Source: an uncultured Collinsella sp.
Lineage (GTDB): Bacteria; Actinomycetota; Coriobacteriia; Coriobacteriales; Coriobacteriaceae
DNA: 18,723 bases
NCBI GenBank assembly: GCA_900756945.1
Contig: CAAELZ010000056.1
Location: 1 to 18,723, forward strand
Direction of reading: 5' to 3'
Below are positions 7,469 through 14,854 of the stretch, in pieces (within the stretch, counting starts at the first letter, position 1; every line of letters starts with the position of its first letter). Below the pieces are notes generated by a model. That model made no database searches, had not been told where the DNA came from, and saw only the letters and a list, made by a program, of their open reading frames with translations. The position numbers and the translations under genes were made by a program.

Positions 7469-7537
7469 AAGTTGCGGTGAAATAGTTCCTGCTTGGCCAT
7501 CAAATGGCCCATTCTAGGAACTATTCCACCGCAACTT
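7469..7537 (-). terminator. Long hairpin terminator after the dipeptidase gene
   Basis: Arms of 22 bp (7469-7490 and 7516-7537) pair with a single mismatch, and the loop contains a further stem GGCCAT/ATGGCC. On the minus strand the hairpin is followed by TGTTTTTATTGG, so it can terminate the HAD-dipeptidase operon, whose last stop codon is at 7585. On the plus strand it is followed by AAAAAG, so it is one-directional. The arms are much longer than a normal terminator needs, which suggests a repeat element used as a terminator. Confidence 0.65.
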
Positions 7538-7584
7538 AAAAAGCCCGGACGAAAGGGGTGCTAAGTTGTTAAAACGCCGCAGCC

Positions 7585-9021
7585 TTAAAGCTCAAGCTCG
7601 TTCAAACGTAAGATCGCCACGATATAAATCTTGAGCGCCTGCTTGAGCTGTTCCTCGTTGGCGCACTCGTTGGGACCGTGCATCTGGCCGCCCCACTCGG
7701 GCAGCTCCAGACCGGTCTCCTCGGGGCCAAACGAGACGGCGCGGGCAAAGTTGCGCGCGTACGTGCCGCCGCCCATGGCAAAGGGCTCAGCATGCTTGCC
7801 CGTAAACTCGTTATAGGTATCAATAAGCGCCTTCACGGCCGGATCGTCGGCAGAGACCGAGAACGGCACCTTCGCACGACCCACACGGCACGTCACGCCA
7901 AAACGGCCCACGAGCGGATCGAGCTGCTCGCGGATGGTATCGGCACTCGTGCTGTCGGGGAAGCGCACGTCGATGACCTGCTCAATATGGCCATCCGCCA
8001 CGCGGATGACGCCAGCGTTGCAGGTAAGCGGGCCAAACGCCGGACTCGTCGCATCGATACCCAGGCCGCGACCATAGGCGTCCGCATGCACAAAGGCCAG
8101 GAACTTGACGAACTCGTGCTCGGCAGGCGTCAGCAGGCGCTCGTCGCGTGCACCAAACGCGTCCTCGGCCTCGCGCAGATACGCCACGATCAGCCCGACG
8201 GCGTTGATCGTTCCCTCTGGCATCGAGGCATGACCGCCAATGCCGTGGGCGAAAATCTGCGCATGCCCGTTATCGAGCGCCGTGATCTCCAGGCGGTCGC
8301 CGTTCTCGACCGGCGCCGGCAGCTCATCGGCGGCAATCGCAAGCTCGCAGATAGACTGCGACGGAATGGCGTTGCTCGCCTCGGCACCGCTCCAGGACAC
8401 AATGCGCCCGCCGTCGATCTTGGAGCTCACAAATGTCGCCCCAAACTGGCCCTTCTCGGCATTACAGACCGGGAACTCGGCATCGGGCGTAAACAGAAAG
8501 TCGGGGTTCGCGTGGTTCTCCAGATAATGGTGAACGTCGGACATGCCCACTTCCTCATCGCAGCCCAGCAGTGCGCGGAAGGTGTAGCGCGGAACAATGC
8601 CGTGCTTGAGCAGATAGGCGCCGGCGTAGAGCGACAGCACCGCCGGACCCTTGTCGTCGATAACGCCGCGGCCGAGCAGCCAGCCCTCGCGACGCTCCAT
8701 CGCAAACGGGTCGGTGTTCCAGCCCGGGCCGGCGGGCACCACGTCCACGTGGCAGATGGTCGCGAGCTGCTTGTCGCCGCGGCCAGGAATATCGGCAATG
8801 CCCACATAGCCCTCGTCGTCGCTCGTCTGATAGCCGAGCTTCTGCGCGATGCCGAGCGCACAGTCGAGCGCGTCACGGACCGGGCGGCCAAACGGCGCGC
8901 CGGGCTCTGCATCGGCAGAAACTGCCACGGACGGATAGCTCACCAGCTGCTCGATATCGGCGACGACATCTTCCCAGACCTCGTCGACATACTCGGCGAC
9001 GCTCTGCTCCACCTGATTCAT
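7585..9021 (-). CDS. M20 family dipeptidase (PepV-like)
   Basis: This 478-residue cytoplasmic protein is a two-zinc M20 metallopeptidase of the PepV/Sapep branch, which cleaves dipeptides and some N-terminal residues. The metal and catalytic residues are visible: H91 and D93 in ICHVDVVPAG, bridging D122 in GRGVIDDKGP, catalytic base E156 and metal E157 in GCDEEVG, D180 in FTPDAEFP, and H448 in GGQMHGPNE. The inserted lid/dimerisation domain lies between about residues 190 and 380. The ATG at 9021 is preceded by a strong AAGGAGGT; an upstream in-frame start at 9066 lacks this. It is the second gene after a HAD phosphatase (54-bp gap with a hairpin) and is followed by a long terminator hairpin. 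The family is confident; exact peptide specificity is not. Confidence 0.93.
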   Translation of the reverse strand: MNQVEQSVAEYVDEVWEDVVADIEQLVSYPSVAVSADAEPGAPFGRPVRDALDCALGIAQKLGYQTSDDEGYVGIADIPGRGDKQLATICHVDVVPAGPGWNTDPFAMERREGWLLGRGVIDDKGPAVLSLYAGAYLLKHGIVPRYTFRALLGCDEEVGMSDVHHYLENHANPDFLFTPDAEFPVCNAEKGQFGATFVSSKIDGGRIVSWSGAEASNAIPSQSICELAIAADELPAPVENGDRLEITALDNGHAQIFAHGIGGHASMPEGTINAVGLIVAYLREAEDAFGARDERLLTPAEHEFVKFLAFVHADAYGRGLGIDATSPAFGPLTCNAGVIRVADGHIEQVIDVRFPDSTSADTIREQLDPLVGRFGVTCRVGRAKVPFSVSADDPAVKALIDTYNEFTGKHAEPFAMGGGTYARNFARAVSFGPEETGLELPEWGGQMHGPNECANEEQLKQALKIYIVAILRLNELEL

Positions 9022-9040
9022 GGACGACCTCCTTACCAAT

Positions 9041-9064
9041 GAGCGGCGAGCGCGCTCGCCCCTC
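9041..9064 (-). other. Intercistronic palindrome
   Basis: GGCGAGCGCGCTCGCC (9045-9060) is a perfect palindrome, extended by three more pairs after one mismatch. It lies between the HAD stop and the dipeptidase ribosome-binding site and lacks a T-run, so it is better read as an mRNA-stabilising or processing hairpin than as a terminator. Confidence 0.4.
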
Positions 9065-9075
9065 ACATTACGTCA

Positions 9076-9744
9076 TTAGATAGCGAAAAGTTTAGCAAGC
9101 TCGGCCACCGAGTGCACCACCGCATCGGCACCCGCCGCCTCGTGCTCGCCCGGCGCCGCCGCGCCCGAATAGATGCCGATGCACGGCACGCCCATTGCGT
9201 GCGCGCCCTCCACATCGTTAAAGCGATCGCCGATCATCACGGCATCGTCGGCCGTCGCGCCGAGCGCCGCCAGGGCATCGCGGACCGAATCGGCCTTGGT
9301 CTCGCGCCCCTGCGGAGGATTCATGCCAACCACGGCTTCGAACTGAGAAAGCCCCAGCTCGCCCACCATGTCAATGCACTTTGCCTCCATACGCGACGTC
9401 GCGACGGCCATGCGATGACCCTGCGCCGCCAAGCCATCGAGCAGCTCGGGGATTCCGTCGAACACGGGATACTCCTCCGGACCCAGCTCGTCAAAATAGG
9501 CACGGTACTCGTCGGCCACCACGAGCGACTCCTCGCGCGTAAAGTCGTAAAAGTCGTGGAAGCTCTTCCACAGGGGCGGCCCGATCATGCGGCGCAGGTC
9601 ACCCATCTGCGCCTCCGAAAACCCGCGCGCGGCCAACGTTTTGCGTGTCGAGGTCATCACCGCCCGGCCCGTATCTGCCACCGTGCCGTCAAAATCGAAC
9701 AGCACGACCGGCCGCCTGCATATCTCCAACGCCTCCATCGGCAT
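9076..9744 (-). CDS. HAD phosphatase, phosphoglycolate phosphatase-like
   Basis: This roughly 222-residue cytoplasmic protein is a subclass I HAD hydrolase of the Gph/PGP type, which removes phosphate from 2-phosphoglycolate or related small phosphates. Motif I is VLFDFDGTVADT with D17 and D19, the helical cap lies at about residues 25-85, motif II is VATSR, the motif III lysine is in RETKADSV, and motif IV is MIGDRFNDVEGA. The start is uncertain: ATG at 9744 (GGGGA six bases upstream) or ATG at 9738 (GAGGA); a GTG at 9771 would add nine unlikely residues. It is the first gene of the operon with the M20 dipeptidase and is divergent from the DegV gene. The substrate cannot be fixed from sequence. 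Confidence 0.88.
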   Translation of the reverse strand: MPMEALEICRRPVVLFDFDGTVADTGRAVMTSTRKTLAARGFSEAQMGDLRRMIGPPLWKSFHDFYDFTREESLVVADEYRAYFDELGPEEYPVFDGIPELLDGLAAQGHRMAVATSRMEAKCIDMVGELGLSQFEAVVGMNPPQGRETKADSVRDALAALGATADDAVMIGDRFNDVEGAHAMGVPCIGIYSGAAAPGEHEAAGADAVVHSVAELAKLFAI

Positions 9745-9786
9745 TCCTCTTCCCCAGTTGACGATTTCCACACCGACACTTCAAAC

Positions 9787-9808
9787 TGTTGACTATTCAA
9801 CAATTGAA
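9787..9808. promoter_or_regulatory. Overlapping inverted repeats in the divergent promoter region
   Basis: TGTTGACTATTCAACA (9787-9802) is a 6-bp inverted repeat with a 4-bp centre, overlapped by TTCAACAATTGAA (9796-9808), a second dyad. They sit between the divergent HAD and DegV genes, where a shared operator would be placed. No regulator is identified. Confidence 0.3.
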
Positions 9809-9832
9809 CCTAGCAATGTAGAGCAACTCCAC

Positions 9833-9838
9833 TATACT
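9833..9838 (+). promoter_or_regulatory. -10 box for the DegV gene
   Basis: TATACT lies 57 bp upstream of the DegV start in an otherwise A/T-rich pocket. No good -35 box is found at 16-18 bp; TTGAAC (9804-9809) is 23 bp away, too far. The -10 match itself is good. Confidence 0.4.
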
Positions 9839-9894
9839 TGTCGCACTTTGCTCTCAATCGGCGGCGCCGTGGCGCCCCATCGAAAGGTGCAATT

Positions 9895-10755
9895 ATGTCT
9901 TTTGCCATCATAACCGACTCCACGTCGGACATCTCCCCCGCCCGCGCCCAAGAGCTCGGTATTTACGTGATTCCGCTGCATGTGATTATCGAGGGCGAGG
10001 ACCTGCTCGACCAGGTGCAGATTACTGCCGAGGAATACGTCGCGCGCATGGCCGGCTCTGAGCAGCTGCCGCACACCTCGCAGCCGAGCGCCGGCGAGTT
10101 CAAGGCGCTGTTTGACCGCGTGCGCGCCGATGGCCACGACAGCGCCATCTTTATCTCGCTGTGCAGCGAGTGGTCCGCCTGCTATTCCAACGCATGCCTG
10201 GTCGCCGAGACCCACGAGCTCGACGTGCGCTGCATCGATTCGCGCACCGGCTCGGGCGCCGAGGGTCTGCTGGTGGAGTACGCGCTTGCCATGCGCAAGG
10301 ACGGCCGCAGCTTGGACGAGACCGAGACGCAGATCCGCGCGACGTTGCCCGACGCCCATCTGCTGCTGATTCCCCGAACGCTCGAGAACCTGGTCAAAAA
10401 CGGCCGCGCCCCCAAGCTCGCCGGCCAGCTGACGCAGATGCTCAACATTCGCCTGGCCGTTTCGCCGGAGTGGCAGTCGGGCGAGATCAAGGCCATCAAT
10501 AAGGGCCGCGGCGCCAAGCGTATCGTCGCCAACACCATGGCAGACTGCCTCACGTTTTTGGACGAGAACCCGGGCTCCAGCGTGCGCGTGCTCACGACCG
10601 GCGCCGCCGAGGAACAGGAGCTCGTCAGCCAAGCGCTCGCGGGCCAAGACTACGTAGACGCCGGCACCGGCCCCATCGGCTGCACCATCGCCACCCATGT
10701 AGGCGTCGATGCCATCGCCATCAGCTACTGCCCCCGCTACCAACCTGCCAATTAG
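9895..10755 (+). CDS. DegV family fatty-acid-binding protein
   Basis: This 286-residue protein belongs to the DegV family, which binds a long-chain fatty acid between two domains and, as FakB in Firmicutes, presents it to the fatty-acid kinase FakA. It begins with the family signature FAIITDSTSDIS, has the ligand-binding TSQPS (61-65), the serine-rich SLCSEWSACYSNA near residue 88, and the C-terminal GTGPIGCTIATHVG. The start at 9895 is chosen because AAAGGTG lies just upstream and the fold starts there; the frame is open further upstream without a proper start. The gene stands alone and diverges from the HAD/dipeptidase operon. A stem-loop begins inside its last codons and a strong terminator lies 125 bp on. 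No fakA is present in the window. Confidence 0.93.
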   Translation: MSFAIITDSTSDISPARAQELGIYVIPLHVIIEGEDLLDQVQITAEEYVARMAGSEQLPHTSQPSAGEFKALFDRVRADGHDSAIFISLCSEWSACYSNACLVAETHELDVRCIDSRTGSGAEGLLVEYALAMRKDGRSLDETETQIRATLPDAHLLLIPRTLENLVKNGRAPKLAGQLTQMLNIRLAVSPEWQSGEIKAINKGRGAKRIVANTMADCLTFLDENPGSSVRVLTTGAAEEQELVSQALAGQDYVDAGTGPIGCTIATHVGVDAIAISYCPRYQPAN

Positions 10756-10778
10756 GGACAGGTTTATTTTGGCAGGTT
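10742..10778 (+). terminator. Stem-loop over the DegV stop codon, GGGACAGG loop core
   Basis: AACCTGCCAA (10742-10751) pairs perfectly with TTGGCAGGTT (10769-10778), and TTATC follows. The stop codon (10753-10755) lies in the loop, which begins TTAGGGACAGG. It may act as a weak terminator. Its layout matches the stem-loops at 723-751 and 3458-3492 although its stem sequence is different. Confidence 0.5.
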
Positions 10779-10880
10779 TTATCTGGGCAAACGTTAAACG
10801 GTAACAAGGCTTGCCTGGCAAGATCGGACATGCCAAAGCCGTCGAACAACCGAAGTACACCCAGCCACAACAAAGCCATC

Positions 10881-10921
10881 ACGCCGACGCGCCGCAACTC
10901 AAGGCGCGCCGGCGTCTTTTT
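10881..10921 (+). terminator. Intrinsic terminator downstream of the DegV gene
   Basis: A 13-bp stem with one mismatch (10881-10893 with 10903-10915, ACGCCG/CGGCGT at its base) closes a 9-nt loop and is followed by CTTTTT. It is a textbook Rho-independent terminator on the plus strand and marks the end of the core-genome transcript before the accessory region. Confidence 0.85.
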
Positions 10922-10938
10922 AGGAGTCGCGGCGGAAA

Positions 10939-10969
10939 AGGGGCCGTTTTAGCCAAAAGGCCGCGAAAC
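10939..10969 (+). repeat. Direct repeat copy A, left of the primase-helicase gene
   Basis: The sequence AGGGGCCGTTTT (10939-10950), then GCCAA, then GGCCGCGAA (10959-10967) recurs with the same order and near-identical spacing at 14479-14510. Here flanking TCGCGGC and GCCGCGA (10927-10933 and 10960-10966) also form a stem. The two copies bracket the MITE-like element and the primase-helicase gene. Confidence 0.55.
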
Positions 10970-11059
10970 GCTTCCCATTACGCCGCAACTTCATTGCCGC
11001 CCAACCAGCCAATCGAGAAATTGGCGGCGATCGATGCTTTGTCCAACCCCCTTGCGATA

Positions 11060-11287
11060 CCCTCTGGGCAAAAAATGGCAAATATGAGTACTGTTACCAG
11101 TTTAGTAACAGCGCAATCTGGCTGAATTTGCCATCTTCTGTCAATTCCGAGCGTCATAAAGTCCCGAATCGTCATATTTAGAGGGTTGATTCTATCCAAT
11201 CCGAATCGATTGGTCTTAAATACTTTCCAGATGATATGTTACTGCTCAAACCACAGTACTCATATTTACCATTTTTTGCCCACAGGG
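11060..11287. repeat. MITE-like element with 35-bp terminal inverted repeats
   Basis: The ends 11060-11094 and 11253-11287 are inverted copies differing at only two of 35 positions (both contain GGGCAAAAAATGG and AAATATGAGTACTGT). After a diverged 9 bp, AGTAACA is again shared, so the arms reach about 50 bp. Inside the left arm CTGTTAC/GTAACAG forms a perfect 7-bp hairpin (11091-11111), and ATGGCAAAT/ATTTGCCAT (11075-11134) a second one. No transposase is encoded; a 73-codon open frame across it has no coding character. No clear target-site duplication is visible. It resembles a miniature non-autonomous or palindromic repeat element. Confidence 0.65.
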
Positions 11288-11468
11288 TCTATTCGAGGAT
11301 AGTTTCCTGCGCCTCCAGCCCACCTCATGGCCGCCAAAACCCATTCAGCAACAGCTACCGCACATTTTGACACCAGCCAAACACCACTCACGGAGGTGTA
11401 CTCCGCTATCGCCGAACCAAAATCAGAGTCGAGTCCCTTAAAAATCAAAATAACGTACCCTCATTTCA

Positions 11469-14400
11469 ATGAACTCCGACAAGAACGGCATTTACATGAG
11501 CACCGTCACGCATCAATACGCCCTCATCGGGGGCACGCTATTCCAATTCAAGAAAACCGTCGCCCATGTATCGGAGCCGCACAGCCAAATCGTCATCTGC
11601 GGCAACGGTCCAGACATCCGTTACGCAACACTGGAAGAATGGGAGAAAGCTGGCGAATCTTTCGATAGACGGGCACAGGTCGAGGGAATCGTCACCAGTG
11701 CGAGCACAGCGCGCGACAAATTGGAACTCTTTCGCAATCTCTTTACTGGCCGCAAAGATGTTTACGCTCATGGGTACCGCAGAAAAGACGGGGGAATCGG
11801 CTATACACCAGCCTGCGCAAATGAGTGGAAGGCAGGCATTTGCCCCAAACTAAATCGTCAGAAAACCAAATGCGCGGAATGCGGCAACCGCATCTTCCCC
11901 GAGCTGAGCGATGCCACGATCATCGCCCATTTCAAAGGCAACGACGACAGGCTCCGAGACGTCATAGGTCAATACGTTCTCGATAGTGACAGCAACACAA
12001 AAGTCCTGGTCATCGACTTTGACGGATCCGATTGGAAAGAAGCGACAAACGCCATTCGGCTTGTCGCAAAAAACCATGGAATCGATGCTGCAGTCGAGCG
12101 ATCGAGATCAGGTAACGGCGCACATGTCTGGTTTTTCTTCCTAGAGCTCACCAGCGCAAAGATCGCACGAGAATTTGGAAGCAGCCTTATCACCGAAGCG
12201 GCGGCGCTCAACAAGACAATCACCTTTGAAGCTTTTGACCGGATGCTGCCCGCGCAGTCCACCATTCCTGAGGGCGGCTTCGGAAATCTCATAGCACTGC
12301 CTTTTCAAGGAAAAGCGCAGCGAAAAGGGAACAGTGTATTTGTTGACGAGCAATTTGAGCCCTTTCCCGATCAATGGCTTTACCTTTCGCAAATTCAGCT
12401 GATTCCACATGCAACGGTGCAAAATCTGATCGAAAGCATCGACAATAAACCGCATGGAATATCAGCTGCAGTGGCGGGAAACACCGCCGCGCCACATTCT
12501 CAGAGGCCGCGAAAGCGGCTTCCGCTCGCGCCGCAGGACTTCCCGTCATCGCTACCCGTCACGCAAGCCGATATGCTCTACATAACCGAAAAATCTCTGA
12601 GCCCGGCCGCCCAGATGGAGGTTCGCAGGCTTGCAACATTTGCCAACCCGGAATTCTTCCGTGCCCAATCAATGCACCAATCGGTATTCGGCAAACCGCG
12701 GTACATAGACCTCAGCGAACTTAGAGATGGCTGCGTTGCGATTCCCAGAGGCTGTAAAGCACAACTCGAGCGGCTGCTTCAAGAAGCCGGCGCTTCTGCT
12801 CACTATTCAGACAAGCGCATGTCGGGCAATCCAATTGTGATGACATTTAAAGGGGCTCTTCGCCCTGAACAGCAAATTGCCGCCGAACAGATGCTCAACT
12901 GTGAAGACGGGATCATGTCCGCGCCGACGGGTTTCGGGAAAACCGTCATTGGAGCCTATCTTATTGCTGCCATCGGTCTTCCAACGCTTGTCATCGTTCC
13001 CAAGACTGCGCTCATTGCCCAATGGAAATCCCAGCTCGAACGGTTTATCGACATTACGGATAACAGAAAGCCCGTCCGAACCCCAAAAGGACGAATCAGT
13101 AAAAGGCAGCCTCCGCTCATTGGCCAAATCGGAGGAGGCAAAACCGCCATAAGCCATCTCATCGACATTGCTTCATTCCAGTCTTTGTCCAGCAAGGACC
13201 CCCAGACCGGAGAACCAATAGCCAAGGAGTTCGTTCGTGATTACGGCCTCATCATCTGTGATGAATGTCACCATGCAGCCGCACCACAGCTTGAGCTCGT
13301 CCTCAAGTCCGCTCCAGCCAAATATGTATACGGCCTTTCCGCGACGCCCGAACGCTCGGACGGACTCACGCGAGCACTCTCAATGCTCTGCGGCCCGCTT
13401 CGCCATGTCATTGATCCAAAAACGCAAGCAATCCAACAGGGAATTCAGCGCGTTGTTAGGCCGCGTTTTACCGGAGTTCGACTACCCGCCTACGAACCAG
13501 GGGCGTCCTTTAATCAAGTTCTCGATCTCCTGTGTGCGCACACAGCGAGAAACGAAGCGATTGTCGACGATGCCCTCGAAACCGCGTCAAACGGTCGACA
13601 TCCGCTTGTGCTATCCAAAAGGAAAAAACATGCCGAAGAGCTATGTAGGCTGCTTCAAAGCCGCGGACACGAACCTATACTCTTAACCGGAGAAATCGAC
13701 GCCAAAGAAAGAAAGGCAATACTGAACAGCCTTCCCGGCTTCGAGCATGAGCATCGAATTATCATCGCAACCGAAAGCCTTCTGAGCGAGGGTTTCGACC
13801 TGTCTTACCTTGACACTCTGCTCATTGCCACACCGATATCTTGGGACGGCAGCATAACGCAGCAGGCAGGCAGACTACATAGAAGTCACGAGGGCAAGCA
13901 GCGGGTTGAGATATTCGACTATGTTGATTTGTCGATACCCATGCTCGCGCGTATGTACCAGAAGAGACTCAAGACCTACGCAAAGCTAGGGTATGAAGTC
14001 TTTGCAGCAAATGACAACAAACGGGCCGATCAAAACATCCTCGTTAGGCCGGCAAGGGCCGTGGAGGCCTTAGCGGATGACATCGCGCGCGCAACGAAAA
14101 GCATTTTTATTGCCGCGCCCTACGCATCCGCTGCATGCCTCGCAAAGCTCGCTGCCGTACTCACAGGCGCCGCCGCCCGTGGGATTGCCCTTGAGATTTT
14201 AATTGCCTCGACTCCGCACAATGACGTGAAAGCGATTTTTACCGAGATAAACGTCGACTATTCCATCAAAGACGAAGGGCGCCTGTGCGCGTCAGTAATT
14301 GACGAGGAAACCGTCTGGTACGGAACCATTCCATTACTGGCCTTTCCTAAGAAAGAGGACTGCAGCATCCGTTTCAAAAGCAGCGAAGTTGCAGCCGAGC

Positions 14401-14480
14401 TTTTAAGCGAAATCCAGCGAAGAGGAGAACCGGAGGTCGCAGCCACGAACGGGACGTCTCCAACAGTTACGGTGGAATAG
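11469..14480 (+). CDS. TOTE-type primase/SF2 helicase/PLD-like fusion protein
   Basis: This 1003-residue protein combines three parts. Residues about 90-315 form an archaeo-eukaryotic primase domain of the type found in TOTE conflict systems: a zinc cluster C116, C125, C135, C138 (CANEWKAGIC, then CAEC), the catalytic hDhD pair D183/D185 (VIDFDG), the H219 motif (SGNGAHVW), and GGFGNLIALPFQ. Residues about 460-850 are a superfamily 2 helicase with Walker A APTGFGKT (485-492), Walker B DECHH (598-602), SATP (624-627) and motif VI QQAGRLHR (798-805). Residues about 866-985 resemble a phospholipase-D-like domain, but where HxK is expected the sequence reads LCAS, with only D945 kept, so the nuclease is probably inactive. 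G+C is visibly lower than in neighbours. No good ribosome-binding site precedes ATG 11469 or the alternative ATG 11496. The likely role is nucleic-acid-directed defence or conflict; this is inferred from the family. Confidence 0.88.
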   Translation: MNSDKNGIYMSTVTHQYALIGGTLFQFKKTVAHVSEPHSQIVICGNGPDIRYATLEEWEKAGESFDRRAQVEGIVTSASTARDKLELFRNLFTGRKDVYAHGYRRKDGGIGYTPACANEWKAGICPKLNRQKTKCAECGNRIFPELSDATIIAHFKGNDDRLRDVIGQYVLDSDSNTKVLVIDFDGSDWKEATNAIRLVAKNHGIDAAVERSRSGNGAHVWFFFLELTSAKIAREFGSSLITEAAALNKTITFEAFDRMLPAQSTIPEGGFGNLIALPFQGKAQRKGNSVFVDEQFEPFPDQWLYLSQIQLIPHATVQNLIESIDNKPHGISAAVAGNTAAPHSQRPRKRLPLAPQDFPSSLPVTQADMLYITEKSLSPAAQMEVRRLATFANPEFFRAQSMHQSVFGKPRYIDLSELRDGCVAIPRGCKAQLERLLQEAGASAHYSDKRMSGNPIVMTFKGALRPEQQIAAEQMLNCEDGIMSAPTGFGKTVIGAYLIAAIGLPTLVIVPKTALIAQWKSQLERFIDITDNRKPVRTPKGRISKRQPPLIGQIGGGKTAISHLIDIASFQSLSSKDPQTGEPIAKEFVRDYGLIICDECHHAAAPQLELVLKSAPAKYVYGLSATPERSDGLTRALSMLCGPLRHVIDPKTQAIQQGIQRVVRPRFTGVRLPAYEPGASFNQVLDLLCAHTARNEAIVDDALETASNGRHPLVLSKRKKHAEELCRLLQSRGHEPILLTGEIDAKERKAILNSLPGFEHEHRIIIATESLLSEGFDLSYLDTLLIATPISWDGSITQQAGRLHRSHEGKQRVEIFDYVDLSIPMLARMYQKRLKTYAKLGYEVFAANDNKRADQNILVRPARAVEALADDIARATKSIFIAAPYASAACLAKLAAVLTGAAARGIALEILIASTPHNDVKAIFTEINVDYSIKDEGRLCASVIDEETVWYGTIPLLAFPKKEDCSIRFKSSEVAAELLSEIQRRGEPEVAATNGTSPTVTVE

Positions 14481-14510
14481 GGGCCGTTTTTGGCCAATCG
14501 GCCGCGAATC
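14479..14510 (+). repeat. Direct repeat copy B, at the primase-helicase stop codon
   Basis: This copy starts inside the TAG stop codon of the primase-helicase gene: AGGGGCCGTTTT (14479-14490), GCCAA (14493-14497) and GGCCGCGAA (14500-14508) match copy A. GGCC motifs allow a small hairpin (GGCC, GTTTTT loop, GGCC), so it may also act as a terminator. It lies between the convergent primase-helicase and toxin genes. Confidence 0.55.
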
Positions 14511-14543
14511 AATCCCTATCCCCTGCGAATCATAAGCGAGCAA

Positions 14544-14852
14544 TCAGCCCTGCGGGCCCTGAAACAGCTCCTCATGCGAGCCCATTCTGACCAGTCGGAT
14601 CACAGGATTAGTCTTATACGGCAAGTAGAGCACGACCACATCGACCAAGCCATCGGATAGATGGAAATCGATGTGGCCGTTGTAGTTTCCGCCCGGGTTT
14701 GAAAGCTCATGGGCGCCATATTCCGCGGGAAGCGAGCCGCGAGCTGCAAGCTCTGCGACCGCCGCCCTAAACTCGGTTTTTAACTGCGGATGCATGCGCA
14801 TCGTTCGTTTGTAGTCCGCCTTAAATTGAGCCTCGACTTTAATCTCGAACAT
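14544..14852 (-). CDS. YafQ/RelE-type mRNA interferase toxin
   Basis: This 102-residue protein fits the YafQ branch of RelE/ParE toxins, ribosome-dependent endoribonucleases that cut mRNA during translation when the antitoxin is lost. The C-terminal half reads GHIDFHLSD, a hydrophobic strand VVVLYLPY, then IRLVRMGSHEELF, matching the YafQ pattern G-x-D-x-H ... R-x-G-[ST]-H-x-x-LF. Candidate catalytic residues are H48, H64, D67 and H93. The N-terminal half is the usual helical hairpin. The ATG at 14852 is 2 bp past the antitoxin stop codon, giving the standard antitoxin-then-toxin order with coupling. It is convergent with the primase-helicase gene. The gene looks intact. Confidence 0.85.
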   Translation of the reverse strand: MFEIKVEAQFKADYKRTMRMHPQLKTEFRAAVAELAARGSLPAEYGAHELSNPGGNYNGHIDFHLSDGLVDVVVLYLPYKTNPVIRLVRMGSHEELFQGPQG

Positions 14853-14854
14853 CG

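Larger units (their letters stand above)
10756..11468. other. 713-bp non-coding region between DegV and the primase-helicase gene
   Basis: No real gene is visible here. In order it holds the end of the DegV stem-loop, a small CTTGCC/GGCAAG hairpin (10810-10822), a strong terminator (10881-10921), repeat copy A (10939-10969), the MITE-like element (11060-11287), and a 180-bp leader with a TTGACA at 11367-11372 lacking a matching -10 box and an inverted repeat CGGAG/CTCCG at 11391-11405. The right half is clearly richer in A and T than the flanking core genes. Confidence 0.6.

Noticed and set aside
7678..9042. 454-codon plus-strand open frame
   Set aside because: It is the antisense shadow of the M20 dipeptidase.
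9832..10860. 342-codon minus-strand open frame opposite the DegV gene
   Set aside because: It is antisense to a gene with full DegV signatures and a good ribosome-binding site.
10978..11199. 73-codon minus-strand open frame across the MITE-like element
   Set aside because: It crosses the arm of the inverted repeat, has no ribosome-binding site and no recognisable domain; it is best read as repeat DNA.
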